From the NCBI GenBank assembly GCA_033964015.1, contig CM066912.1, positions 33,031,086-33,095,085 on the forward strand: 64,000 nt of DNA. Reading direction: 5' to 3'. Both the position numbers and the translations under genes were made by a program. This document shows positions 22,971-41,100 of this stretch, piece after piece (the first letter of the stretch is position 1; the number at the start of each line of letters is the position of its first letter). The stretch is from Scolanthus callimorphus. Taxonomy: Eukaryota > Cnidaria > Anthozoa > Actiniaria > Edwardsiidae. The notes beneath the pieces were generated by a model that was given only the letters and a program-made list of their open reading frames with translations, did no database searches and was not told the DNA's origin.

Positions 22971-24569
22971 TCAATGCATGTATTTTGAAGGCAGCACCCC
23001 TTAGTTACTGATTTTATGTGATAATGAATTCCATCTTGGTACACTGGAAGTACATGATCAGGAGGGAGTCAAGTCTTGTAGAATTGAAGAGTATCAAATA
23101 CTCTGTCACGATACAAAAATTCGTGTCTGAACTCAAAAGGCAACACGTCATTTTCTTATAGTTTAAAGGATAATTATTTATTCCATTTCGATAAAACTGG
23201 ACGTGCATGAGTTAGGGCGTGGGTCTACATGCGAATTTGCCCATTGCACCATGGTCCATTTCCACACTAATTTCCATGCGTGTATCTTGAAGGCACTGCC
23301 CTGTGTTACTGATTTTATGTGATAATGAATTCCATCTTGGAACTCTGGAAGTACATGATCAGGGGGGTGTCCCATATAGTAGAATTGTAGGGTATTGAAT
23401 ACTCTGTCACGATGCAAAATTTCGTGTCCGAACTCAAAAGGCAACACGTCATTTTATTAGTTTAAAGGATAATTAATTCCACTGCTATACAACTGGAAGT
23501 ATACGTTATCGAGGGTGGGTCTACATCTAGAATTGCTCAGCATGGGACGCTCTATCATCCTGCCAAGTTTCATGCTTTTTCCATCAAAATGAACAATTTA
23601 CTACTTTTTCTGCACGATATTCCTGCACTACTGGAACCAGGGTACATGTGGTGGTGTAGCCAGAGTTTTGGTAGGGAGGGGGGAGGGGTGAAGGGTGAAA
23701 AAGCGGCCCTTGCATACATCTGTCAAATTTAATGTTTTAGTGCTTCAAAAGACCCCCTCCTCTGAATATCATGTATATTTTCTTTCGCAATAAAATATTG
23801 ATCTCACTTGATATTTCTGGTTTCGCTTTGTTTATTTTTGCTTGTTATCTTTTCTTCTATTTTCTGCTTAGCTATCTCTCAAACACAACTACAATGTTCG
23901 TACATGGCCTCTTGTCGCGGAGGAAAGAAGTCTTCTCCGTGACGTCGTCAACTGCACTGAGCAAAGCATGGGAAACAAATAATTGATTAGGCGAAAAAAA
24001 GTCAATGCGGTTTAACGCGAAAGAACAAGCAAAGCTCGAAGCAGTTTCTTTTGATATGAACCAAATGCATCTTATTTCATAAGTGGCCGCACATTGTGTG
24101 ACGCAAAGGACACGACTTTTGTTTAGTGCTGCTTAGTCCCTGGCGTTTTGGGCGGGTTTCCTGTGGTTAGGTTGTGACGTCACGGAAACCTAGTGACTAG
24201 CGTCCGCACACACACATCCAGCGGTTTACCTTCTCGCTGTATATAGGGAACGCCTTGGACCAGGCTGGTTGCAGTGCATTTTGAGAGCCCTTTTCGAAAT
24301 AGGCTTATAATTTAGTGGCCAATCCTTTCGTCCTAAGTCATGAAATAAGCCGGTGTAATTATCAGCCGCTCCTAATGCAAATGAACTTAGACAATAGTCT
24401 CCTCATTTGTATTAGGAACGGCTCATGATGAGAACGGCGTTTGTCCTAAGCCTTACTATGCCGAAGAACGGATGTGACGTCATATGAAACCCAAGAATTC
24501 ACGTTTACCAGTTTGGTTGAAAAGTATTTTTTAGAGGCGGAAGGGCTTTGGTAGGAAGTGCCTACTCCA

Positions 24570-24988
24570 AGGGACTGTCGTTAATTACGTCGCAGGGAGG
24601 GGGCGAGGGCGCTGGTGGTTTTATAGGGGGGGAGGGTAAATTTTGCAGAACGTTGAAAAATTTGGGGGTAAATTTTTAGAACACGCGAAACTTTTGGGGG
24701 ATGCATTTCAGTGTCATGCAAATTTTCAACAGACTAGGATTGAGAATGAGTGCAATTGCGTAGAGCACTTCATAAATCCGGAGTCCTGAGCCAACTAAAG
24801 ATTTCCTACTAAAGATTTCTTTCGAACTCTCCTCTCTTTTCTTGCCAGTTTAGAGCTTGTTCTACCGGTACATCCTCTTCAACAATCGTACTAGTTTTAG
24901 ACACCATTTTGAAAGAATGGTAATCGGCGATACTGTTAAACCATAGGAGACTGATACCGGGTTAATCGATTAGCGCGCAGGGGGAGGT

Positions 24989-25037
<49 letters not shown>

Positions 25038-25156
25038 GGGGTAGAAATTGAAATACTTTTTTTGTACGGGGGTAAGTTTTCACAAAACATACTAGCAGAA
25101 AAAAAAAACACCAGCCCCCTCCCCCCCCCCTGCGACGTAATTAACGAATAGTCCCC
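24570..25156. mobile_element. TIR element with GGGACTGTCGTTAATTACGT ends
   Basis: The left end and its inverted partner (TGCGACGTAATTAACGAATA-GTCCCC, ending 25156) pair for ~45 bases including G/C-rich tails. The interior contains a (GT)n run (24991-25020) joined to ~21 G (25021-25041). Confidence 0.75.
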
Positions 25157-25982
25157 AACCCCTATAGATGCATCTTTTCGCACTAAACAACGGCACACGT
25201 GGCGCTCAATGTTCCGCAACTAGGAAACAACGAACTCATGTAGCTCGATATTTCAATGGTATATCTAGTTTTCCGAGAAAACGAGGTGGTCGGCGGAGAC
25301 GTAATAATAGACAATAACCAAAGGTTGAGATTTATGTGAAACGCCATGGAGAACAAGCGTTTTGCTGGCGTCGAGTACTAGCCCTTCGTCGGAGCAAAAA
25401 TAATATGTCAACTGTCTTGCGCGACAATGTGTTTCTTCTGGCGTTACTTTTTCCATTACCTATATAATTTTATAAACCAACATTTTTCTCTCTCCTAAAA
25501 TATATGGAAAATAAAAATTGGTAACAATGATATTGTATTATTGTTTTCCAAATACAATGTCGAGCGCTACGTGCGTCATAGTTGAGTCAAGCCCCAAGGA
25601 AAAGAAGCAGTCTAATTGTACTTGCAATTAACACTTTGGCAAAGACAATCTAAAATTAAGAGTGTCTCAAGGTTTTATCAGCTTTCCAGGTAACACATTA
25701 GTTTGTCTTACCATATATTTTCTAGCATGTCTGCATTAGCCCGCAGCATTATTTTCTGGGAGTGGAAATGTCCTTTTATCATGGCAACGGCTGCCACGGT
25801 TACCGGGAGGCCATGTTGTGGCGTGCCACCTTAATACTCTTCTAACACTACTCTTCTTCGCCTCATTGCCATGGCAACGGCTGTATGGGACAGCCGTAAT
25901 CTCTAATATTTACGGTCCTTATTGCCTTACTAACTCTACTGCAAGTTCTACAATTTCTGTATCAGCAGCAATTAATTTGATT

Positions 25983-31632
<5,650 letters not shown>

Positions 31633-32388
31633 GGTACAGGTTCAAAAATTCCTGTTGTTTCTTCATATATTCTTCCTTTTTGCTTCCCTACCGTTTGATA
31701 ACTGTTGTACTTTTTCGTATGACTATAATTTTAAAAGAAAAGGGCAAACATGAGAGAATTATGCTGCGTTGTGAAGACGAGCATGAATTCACACAGACGA
31801 TGTCTATTTCAGTGAGTGTCGTGTTCGGGGCATGCTCGGTTGAACATCGCTATGCGAGAATATTGATTCGGAACGTTTTCGGGATTTTCCGGAGACGTAT
31901 TACTTTCTTCCCACCCTTTTCAATTGATTTCACGTGTTCCCTTTTTTGTGGAAACATTCGTATTCTTTTTAATATTATTATCGTCAAGCATCCTTAATCT
32001 GTTCTTAGCTCTAAGTGTATTATCTCACCAAAACGAGTTCGTGCCTTTGTCAAATTAGCAGCTTTCAAACTTATGGATACCGCAATGCAAGAATATAATT
32101 AATAGAACATACTTCGAAAGTTCTGGCGTAAAACGTAAAATATATTCATTAATTAGCTCCATAAAATAGAATTTTCTACACGAAGAGCACTCGGAAGCTG
32201 TTCGGGTATGATCAATATGACGTCGGATCTAAACTCGTGACGTCATGTGTTCTATTTTTAAAGCGAAAGCGAACATTGGCATTTGGAAAGGTTGGCGGAA
32301 AAGAGAAGGGAATATTACCGCTAGCAAAGAAGTAGGCGAGCTTATTTTATATCAGTTCTGTTTGGCTTATTGAGTTAAGTTATTCAAT
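31633..32388. promoter_or_regulatory. Divergent intergenic region, BTBD10/KCTD20 (-) and DNAJB (+)
   Basis: The two start codons lie ~756 bases apart on opposite strands, and no other gene intervenes. A CRE-like GACGTC pair (about 32220-32245: TGACGTCGGA and TGACGTCATG) lies ~150 bases before the DNAJB start. No perfect heat-shock element array was noticed. The bidirectional promoter role is inferred from geometry. Confidence 0.5.
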
Positions 32389-33138
32389 ATGTCTGAGGAC
32401 TTTTACGAGATCCTTAGCGTGCCGAAATCTGCGACAGAAGACGAAATCAAAAAAGCTTACCGTAAACAGGCTCTAAAATGGCACCCTGATAAAAATCCAG
32501 ACAACAGAGAGACTGCAGAAGAGAAATTCAAAGCAATTGCCGAGGCGTACGAGGTGCTATCAAACAAAGAAAAAAAGGGAACTTTACGACAGATATGGTA
32601 AAGAAGGGCTTACAAATCAAGGTCCGCCGAGAAATGGCCATGAATTCGGGGCGACTGGAGTACGGGTACACGTTTTTCGGTCACCAGATGAATTTTCAGG
32701 GAATTCTTCGGGGGGTTCGATCCGTTCGAAGAGTTCTTCTCTGCTCCGTTCGGTAATATGAGGTCAAACTTCGGCTCTCAGCCGACTAGGAGAAGACGAA
32801 GGGCAGGGAGAAATGCGAATGAAGATGGTGCAGCGTCAAGTTTTTCGGTTTTCGATGAAGATCCAAACGTTATTCTAATTGACGTCGACCCGGAACAAGA
32901 ACGGAGCTCAAGACAAAGGCGACCAAATCGAAGACGACATCGTCATTTTCATACCGAACTGGACAGTCATTTTATTGACCCATTTCCTGAGTTTCATTCG
33001 CATTTTATGGCTGATCCTTTTGGTGATCCGTTTTTTAGCATGGGAAGATTTAATCAACGCCATGATCCGTTTATTCAAATGGAACGACATATGCAGCACA
33101 TGCATGCAATGATGGGAAGAATGTTTGGACGATTCTAG
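32389..33138 (+). CDS. DnaJ (Hsp40) class B co-chaperone, DNAJB6/B2-like, single exon with two apparent frameshifts
   Basis: Starts at the ATG of [20 protein letters not shown], a standard J-domain N-terminus. The HPD motif that stimulates Hsp70 ATPase is intact (H32-P33-D34 in KWHPDKNP). The J-domain is followed by a Gly/Phe-type region (SPDEF, then an [17 protein letters not shown] stretch) and a His/Met/Arg-rich C-terminus ending at 33138, about 249 residues in all. The frame breaks twice: one extra A in the run at ~32570-32576, and one missing T near 32690. Both are homopolymers and compensate each other. Beyond the second point the frame continues cleanly to the stop, and the family sequence is maintained between the two. 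It is therefore more likely a functional gene with consensus errors than a pseudogene. The single exon among intron-rich neighbours could mean retrotransposed origin. The nearest AATAAA is ~33607. Confidence 0.8.
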
Positions 33139-33779
33139 TTGAAACACGAACATATGTAAATAGAAACGCTGGCTACTATTCTAGAAACTTTTCATTTCTA
33201 ATGTTCAAGTCCAATTTTGTAGAAGCTATTTCAGATTTTTGTACAAAAATAATGGAGTAGGCTTGTTATATATTATTACAGAGGGCAATATCAGATTTCA
33301 AAGTAAATTTATGTTAATAATTCATAAGTGTGATATATTGTGGCAGATTATAGTGCATTCAGACAACTACATCATAAGTGTTTATTGAAAATTACATTTA
33401 ATGGCCCATTTCAGGTAATTTATTTCAACGGCAATTCGTCAGGGGTCATGGATTGTGTGATTTCAGATAATCAAAACACCAGCCAAATTCAAATTACTGG
33501 GGGGCAACAATTCTGGAAGATAGAAGACTCATAAATCATCTCAAGTAGGGGGAATAACATTTTTGGAAACAAAACTTATTACCAACCACACATCACACCA
33601 AACTGAATAAAACAGGATTTTTACTTCTCTATTGGCTGAACAAATGTATTATTTTTGACATATTATGAGAGAGCTATATAAATAATTCAATTCAGACTAT
33701 ATTTGAAGGGGTATGAGGGGTGGTGAAAACAGCAAGTTCAAGGCTTTAAAATTCTAGATCAAGGCAATCAAAGATAACT

Positions 33780-33950
33780 CCCCCCCCCCCCCCCCCATGG
33801 AAGGGTGTTGAAAAGTAAACCCCCCACCCACCCCTCTGGAATTTCCCTCAAAAAAGATACAGTACTGTGTATGGCAAAAATCAGGTAAATTGACCCCCAC
33901 ACCCCTCCAGAATTTCCAATCCCTTCTGTGGAGAGTTCATGTCCCTGGAA
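33780..33950. repeat. Dispersed homopolymer-bearing repeat (family C), second copy
   Basis: Same motif order as 9176-9312: a C run, GGAAGGGTGTTGAAAAGTA, a C-rich stretch, CACCCCTCTGGAATTTCC and GGTAAATTGACCCCCACAC. Confidence 0.65.
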
Positions 33951-33968
33951 ATACTAGTCATACACGAG

Positions 33969-34817
33969 TAAGGGAGCATTCATAATTTATCTAGAGGGGG
34001 GCTATGATGATTTTGAGGGGGGGGGGCTCTCTTTTTCTCTAATATCATTTAAGGGGGGGCTATGGAAAATTTCCAACAAAAATAACACCGAGCACAGGGG
34101 GGGCCAACCATTTTTTCCAAAAAAGTATACGAATATAAACGGTGTTTACATCTTGTACGTTGTCACCCAATTCAGATCATGTGATGATTCCTTTGGGTGG
34201 GTACTTTTGTTAGTTCTGCACATACACTTGTGTCGGGTGAGAAAAATTTGACAATTGTAACCTGATTTGGTCTATTCCTGTTTTTTATTTCATTGTGACA
34301 AATGTTGATACTGAACGAACTAGAAGCATGGTGTCCACTCCTTGTGCTGCAAGGTCTCTTTGCCAGTGGCTGAAACTCTCGCTCTCCTTGCTCCATGTAA
34401 TTCGCCCAAGACAGTGTTGTCGCCATTGTCATCATCATCTGAGATTGCTTTCGAGTCTTGTAAAATACGTTGCCCTGTTACCTGTTACTGTCATGGTTCT
34501 TAATGCCTCAGCCATGGTCTCTTTCAAATGAGTGATTATCAGTTCCAGTTTTTCTTTTTTTCAGCTTTCAGAAACGTTAAGGGAGTTCAGCTCTTCAGTA
34601 AAAAGCTGCTCTTCCCAATTGTAATATTTGCAGCGTAGTTTGTATGGGGGGGGGGGGGGGGGGGGCTATGATATTTTTCTTTTATTAATTGACATCTAAT
34701 GAGGGGGGGTCAGGGAAAAAACCCTGAGATCATCAGGGGGGGCTTCAAAAAATGAACAGAAAAAATAAGGAAATCATCATAGACCGCCCTCTAGATAAAT
34801 TATGAATGCTCCCTAAC
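33969..34817. mobile_element. TIR element (~850 bp) with GGGAGCATTCATAATTTATC ends
   Basis: TAAGGGAGCATTCATAATTT at the left is mirrored by AAATTATGAATGCTCCCTTA-like sequence at the right (AAATTATGAATGCTCCCTAA). Arms of ~50 bases continue through GGGGGCTATGATGATTT. Inside are G runs of up to ~20. No transposase seen. Confidence 0.75.
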
Positions 34818-35114
34818 AACTGTTGAGGATCCACAGAAACAATACAAAATTCTTACTCTTTTGATTTTATTTGTTAAATTTAAATTATCAATTGGCGAGG
34901 GCCCAAGATAGGAGAAAACCACTGCTCACATGGTAATTATCAATATGTGGCCTCCAAGCAAAGTTTCTTACAAGCTTTTCACTAGCTTGCTTTTCTAGGA
35001 ATTATTCCTTTTCTGTATTTTTATCATGGGAAGCTCTGTTGGGTGGCTACAGTTCAATTTGCACCTTCCCACCTTGTTTGAACTATACTTATTTTTAGAA
35101 AATTATTATGCATG

Positions 35115-38100
35115 CTATAACCCAAAAAATGGTAAAGTGCAGTTAATTCCTGTCCATCCATTGAAGCAGAGGCATGTTTCAAAATGCCAAGAACTGATTT
35201 CCATCCCAAGGTGTACTTGCTTATATCCAATTGGATGGATTTTAAAGCGGCAACGCCCATGTAGAGAACAGTATTTTGCACTGCAATCTTGAGCAATATC
35301 AGTAAGGTTTTTTATGAGAGGGCCAACAAAGTCTATGAGATAGTTGTGAAGCTGTATGCAGAAATATTTCGACTCCTGATCAGCACTTGTACCCCAGATC
35401 ACCACACCTGAACTGGCAAGTTCTGCTGACTGGACAATACTGCCGTACATGTCTTCCTAAAAAGGAAGAGAAAGCTTAAGTTGTCACCTGATTCTACATT
35501 TAAATATTTGTCACTGCCCTTTTCACAGTCATACCAAATCTGCTCTATTTCCTACCTTGTCTAAGAAGATCTGTGTTCTTGCATACACAATCCTGACATA
35601 AGGGAACACAGGAAGAGCATGGCCACCTTGGCCACCAGAGGCTTTTCTGAAGCCCTCAAGGATATTATACTTGGCAAATTCACTTGCATTGTAGTTTGTA
35701 TGACTATTTAGATAAATAGATGGAAATATTATAGAGCTAGCATCAAATAGCCACGTTATTTGGTCGTTTTCAGTTATTGTTTCATTACTACAATGGTAGC
35801 CCTCTTTTCCTTTAATGTTGTAACAGCGTGGAAAACCATAATAACCCCATAAGGCTTTTGGGCGTGTTTTCTTGGCAAAAAGCAATGTTCCCTCCATGAA
35901 ATTACGAGCTGCAATCTCAAACTCTTTTCTTGCTTCTGATTCAACTTTTTCATCTGGCCATGTCGGGTGTTGCTGTCTGACCAAAGCTTTGGAATTTTCC
36001 CTAAAATGATACAAATGATAACATGTTTCAACTCACACCTCCCAAGAGCATGAATACACTTTGCGTATAGCTTTATGTGAAGAGGCAGAGGTGCTCAACC
36101 TATAGCGCTGTTCATGCTCGCTGACATGATCCATATTATTAATGTGGCAGCCAGAGATCGATTGGTTCACAGAACAAAGGGTGCTATTCTATGGTTGGCA
36201 CATTAGCATTACAATGGCATTGTTGATCATCAGTGAAGAGCGCCATAGAGCAGATTTCGTATGTGTAAAGTACCCTGACACAGGTACCGCACCTGGCCTG
36301 CTGTTTTCTGCTGTAGATACCAAACGAAATTGTGTAGTCACGGTACGGTCACGGACGCGGCGTGGTACAACTTTTTCGTGGTACTTTCAGTCATACGAAA
36401 TCTGCCATACCTGTATATGTCCTTAGAATCCCAATTCCTGTTGAACACTGGTCTCCAGTACTCCCAGTCTATGACAGCAATTCCCTGGAAATCTGGATCT
36501 GGGATAGCTGTGGTGATATCTTTATAGCTTTTCTCCAAATGGCCAGAAAGATTGCCCAACTGAAAAAAATAATATATAGATTTAGGCACTGCCTAAAAGC
36601 GGAGCTCCCAACTATTATAAGGAATTAAAGATGGTAGTAGTTAATTGTAGTATCAAAAAATACATTTATTATATTTAGACTAATATTATTGCCTTTGTGC
36701 CTTTTACAAAACACAAAAAGCATGAGGACAACTCAACTAATAAAAATGTAGACACCTTGTCTACACCTTTGCTTGTTCACATGAGGCGAGATATCAACCT
36801 CGTCCCCAGCGTCTTGTGGGTAATTTTCAAGATGGCGGTTGGTCGAGTAGAAGACCCTGGGGGAGGCTGAGTCACATGACCACTGTTTGAAAACATGGGA
36901 ACGAGGTTGTCCTTTGTTGTGAAACGGTCGAAACGGTCATGTGACTCAGCCTCCCCCAGGGTCTTCTCCCGAATCATCCACTATTTTGAAAAACGATGGA
37001 GGAGACCCTGGGACAACTTTGGGGTAGGGACAAAACTGGCACCTGTTTCACATGAGAAAAAAAATGCAAGATATCTTGGTGTTGTGGCTAACACATGCGG
37101 CATGCACAATCAAAAAGTTGGCCCAACCCCTGACCTGTCAAGCAATAGGACAGGGAAATCTTGTTAGGGCTGTTGTTAGGCCTAACAGACCTAACAGCCC
37201 AAACAGCATCAAGAAAACATTCCTTACTCCCACCTCTTAAAATACCTTGGGGCACAAATTATGATAAACACCTAACAACCCTAGCCACTTGCAGACCTAA
37301 CAGCCCTAACAGTCCTAACAGCCCTTACAGCCCTAACAGAGGGCTGTTAGGTGTTGATCATAATATGTGCCCCGCCTTTTAGGAATGCTTCCTCTCTGCT
37401 GTTTAGGACTGTTAGGTTTGTTAGGGCTGTTAGGTTTGTTGGCTGTTAGGGTTGTCAGGCCAGCCAGGGCTGGGACAGTTTTATGCTGTCCCTACACAAA
37501 TACCATATCTCTCAGCCCAGAGTTGTCTCGGTCACAAGTGAATTGTTTGATTTCAACACAGAGGGATTGTATAGAGGCAAGTCTGGGGACCAAAATATCC
37601 CCTAATCTCCATATCGTGCCTCATTGGTGCCTCAGCTGTATCCCTGCAAAATATCCGAAAAATATCCCCCTAAAATATTTGGTAACCTTTTCAATCCTAA
37701 ACAAGTTTGCAGTTTCAAATTTGTAATGACTAAATTTTCAAATTTTACAATAAATTTGATTGGCTTGATTTATTTTATTGCTTGGCACATGTCCCATTGG
37801 CTTACAGTCAGAATTAGCATGCTCCCTGCTCTTTTCCATACAAATGCTGTAATTTGTTTTTAGAAATTCCATAGGGGTGGCGGTCACTTTTCAATGCCCT
37901 TCTGGGCAGGGGGGGACTTCACTTTTTTTCTTTTTCCAATACAGCCTACCCCACTCAACGAGGATTACTGGCTGGGGGTCAGCTGGGGGACCCCAGGTGG
38001 GTACTCGGATATAAAAATGACAGAGCTCCAAACTTCATACCCAAAAAAATACCTGAGCCATAAATTCTATACCCAAAAAAATACCTGCTCCCAAAATTTG

Positions 38101-41100
38101 ATACCCCCAAAAATACCCAACTTTTGATGCAGAGCTGCTTATGTTTCCAGGAAATAGCTTATGTTTAAGGCAGTATTTTGATGATCAAATCTAGCCTGTC
38201 ACTGAAGTTTTAACCCCCCAAAAATACCCGCAAATTTTTGTACCCCGCAAAAAAATACCGTAGAATGTTCAACCCAAAAAAATACTTACATGATTTATTC
38301 AGGACAATATTTATTCCTCAGTGGAAAAAACTGCATTATCTGACAGAATAGTAAGTAGAATAATTTCACAAGATAATTATTGATAGATACACCAGAGAAA
38401 TTAATATGAGACATTTTACCAGGATTCGGGCAATTTTGACAAAGTGGCCAAAAATCCAGTTACTGAAACACTTATGTATGCCATGAACAACAAAATGAAA
38501 AACGGAAAAATATAATGTCAAAGTTTTCCACCCTGGAGTACTACAATGAAACTCTATGTCGACCCATTCTATAAAAACCCTCAGCTGTATATTGAAACAG
38601 GTTGCCATCTAGATTTCATAATGGAAATACCACAAGTTACTATACTTGCATGCAGACCCTTCAAAAGATATTGGACCAGACACTACTCCTGGCCATACGG
38701 GTGTTAAGCAGAAGGCCGCAAAGTCCAAAGTGTTCCAAATACATAACTCCATATTATGGGTGGAGCAATTTTGTAGAAGGGTCTGAAATTCATGAAGTTT
38801 CAGGTTTACAAGATGTTCAGAAAAGGGAAAAAAAAGGTACTTGAATTTCACCTAATTGCACTTAAAATACTGAAGAAAATGGGGTTGGGGGGGGGGGGGG
38901 GGTGGGAGAGAAAATAGAAATGAGACAGAAAAACTTAATAATTTCTGTTTGAGGGGGCATGCTCCCCCTGAGAAAAGTTTGAAAAACTTGGATCAAGATA
39001 CTTTCTATTGAGTTTTAGAAAGAGGTGAAAACAATGAAACTACGGCAGAAACATATAACAGAGGCTCTCTTTATTCTGATCCAACAGAAATGGGAAAACG
39101 TTCTGTGCACTCTGCTCACTTTCCTTTGAGGAAGGAAAATATTATTGATGCATAACATTTAACTTATATTTGGCTGGGGACAAACCGGTTATGCACTAGT
39201 CAATTGAAACCCCCACCCCTAGGGACCCGGGGAAGGGTTGGTGATTTGATTTTACCCCTGAACAAAAGCCGTTTAAGTCCCCACTCCATCGGGAGGAAAT
39301 TCCTGTGAAATGCCCTTGGGGCCTCCGAAATCACCTTTTACTTGCAAGCATCAAAGAAAGAACACACCTTTCTATGATCGTCAAAGGGGAGTGGGCCTCA
39401 GCTAGTGTGGTGTTCTATATGAAACAAGGGATGCAAGTACAGAAAAATGCATTAAAATCGAATGCTTCCAATTAATTGCATCGTAGCTAACATGTAGATT
39501 TGCATGGCCAAAATCAAAGTGAAAGATTGACCGAAATAATTGATTTGAAAGCAAATAAACATTCCCCGGGTGTGGGGACAGGTTCCAGAATCAAAAACAG
39601 TCAAATCCACCACCCCCTCGGAACAGACTCTTGTTTTAAAATGCTTTAAACCCCCACGATAACCCCACCCTTTCCCGGGTCCCTAGGGGTGGGGGTTTCA
39701 ATTGACTAAGTGCATTACTCACGAAGAATCCAAAACAAATTGAAACACAGGTCGAAAGTTTTCATGAAATATTAATAGATAGCTATCAATAGATAGAATA
39801 AAGTAATCAATTCTATAATTCAATGAATCGCCAAAACACAGTTGAAAGTCTATGATCATCTTTTCTAAATCGTACGGCCGAGGAATCAAATTCCCAGAAG
39901 AGATCGTCTAGTCAGAGAAAATATTTCTCATAAAACAACAAAACATTCTTACCCAAGAGCTTGCAGTTTAATCCACTTCATACTGAATGTTTGTCCAACT
40001 CCAGCGAACAGTGAGTTTCCAATCAACACCGCAGCCATTATATCCGTGACTTTCAAAGCTATTCCATGTCTTTAGGGAGCTAAGAACCCACAAAACACGG
40101 CAAAACACGAAAACTCCCGCGCTTGATTTTGGGCGCCAGTGTTGTTGTACTGTAACTCGTGACAAACGTTTTCAGTTCCTGTGAATTCAGCTATAGTCCT
40201 GACACTTTCGCATTCAGTGGAGAAGTAGAACATATGTCTAATTAAATAGAATTGCAGCCTGTAATTTTTCCTCGTGAAAACGACTCCTCTCGAAAACAAA
40301 CAGAGCAGACTATCGTGTGATGTAGGAACACAACTACACAACTTTACTTTCACTAATCTTGCCGCTTCGGGTCACGTGGTGGTCATGAACAAAGACGTTT
40401 GTCAATAGAAACTTTGAAACTTGTTTCCGGTTTATTTCCGCTTCCTCTTCGCGTATTTTTATCATTTGGAGGTGCTTTTTGTCGGCCTTGATTGAAACTC
40501 CGACTGGAAGGAAGAATTTCAGGAGCAAGCCGGCAAAGAAAATACTCCAACTTGATTATTATTCCCCATTCTACCAAATCTTTGGATTCCATGGCTTCTT
40601 CTTTTCTTCTTCGGGCATTTCTCCTTTGAATAATTATTGTAGGTCGTTTTTTCAGCCGCTCTAGCAGCCCTTTTTGTGCCTGCGATTTTAGCTTTCACGT
40701 GAACATCAACACCCCCCCCCCCTGACAACGCGCCCCTCCCCCCGTTAGTTGAGCATGCTTGACGCTATTGTAACGTCAGGCTTCAGGAACACGTACAACA
40801 TCCGGGACGCTATTGTGACGTCAGGCTTCAGGAACACGTACAACATCCGGGGCTTCCTGAGACGTCCAAAAATCGGATCGACCCCTAGCAATTTCCCCAT
40901 GTTACTCAATAAACTCACACAGGGTACCCAATACTATATTTGCAGTTTTGACGCTGTTTTCTTAGGTATGGTGCTCCGCTTTGCGGCGGCCTTCGGCCGC
41001 CGCAAGGAGCTCCGCTAAAAATAAAAATGATACACTAATGTAAGCCAGGAAAGGGAGGATACAGACTAATGGAGGGGGAATTTAAGTAACTTTTTCAAAC

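Larger units (their letters stand above)
19913..23655. mobile_element. Large foldback element (~3.7 kb) with repeated arms
   Basis: The left arm (19913-21245) and right arm (22190-23655) are inverted copies. Each has a terminal TGTACCCTGGTTCCAG and two to three direct repeats of a ~280-base module. The module contains CACTTCCAGTTTTATCG, ATGACGTGTTGCCTTTTG, TCGTGACAGAGTA, CTGATCATGTACTTCCAG and TGCAAATTCACGTG. The ~950-base centre has unrelated repeats, including GGTCCTTGAAAGTCCTGGAA. Nested insertions interrupt both arms. The form resembles FB-type or complex non-autonomous DNA elements; no transposase is visible. Confidence 0.75.
18976..25982. other. 7-kb gene-free repeat block between convergent ALDH16A1 and BTBD10/KCTD20
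   Basis: I find no supported exon. The block is filled by homopolymer-bearing repeats (19300-19365), a large foldback element (19913-23655) with nested insertions, a TIR element (24570-25156) and unclassified AT-rich sequence. It should also hold the 3'UTRs of both convergent genes; an ATTAAA lies over the ALDH16A1 stop codon, but I cannot place the poly(A) sites. Confidence 0.6.
33139..35114. other. Convergent intergenic region, DNAJB and hyaluronidase 3' ends
   Basis: No exon seen. It holds the DNAJB 3'UTR, a family-C homopolymer repeat (33780-33950) and a TIR element (33969-34817). A minus-strand AATAAA near 34866-34871 is a candidate poly(A) signal for the hyaluronidase gene. Confidence 0.6.
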
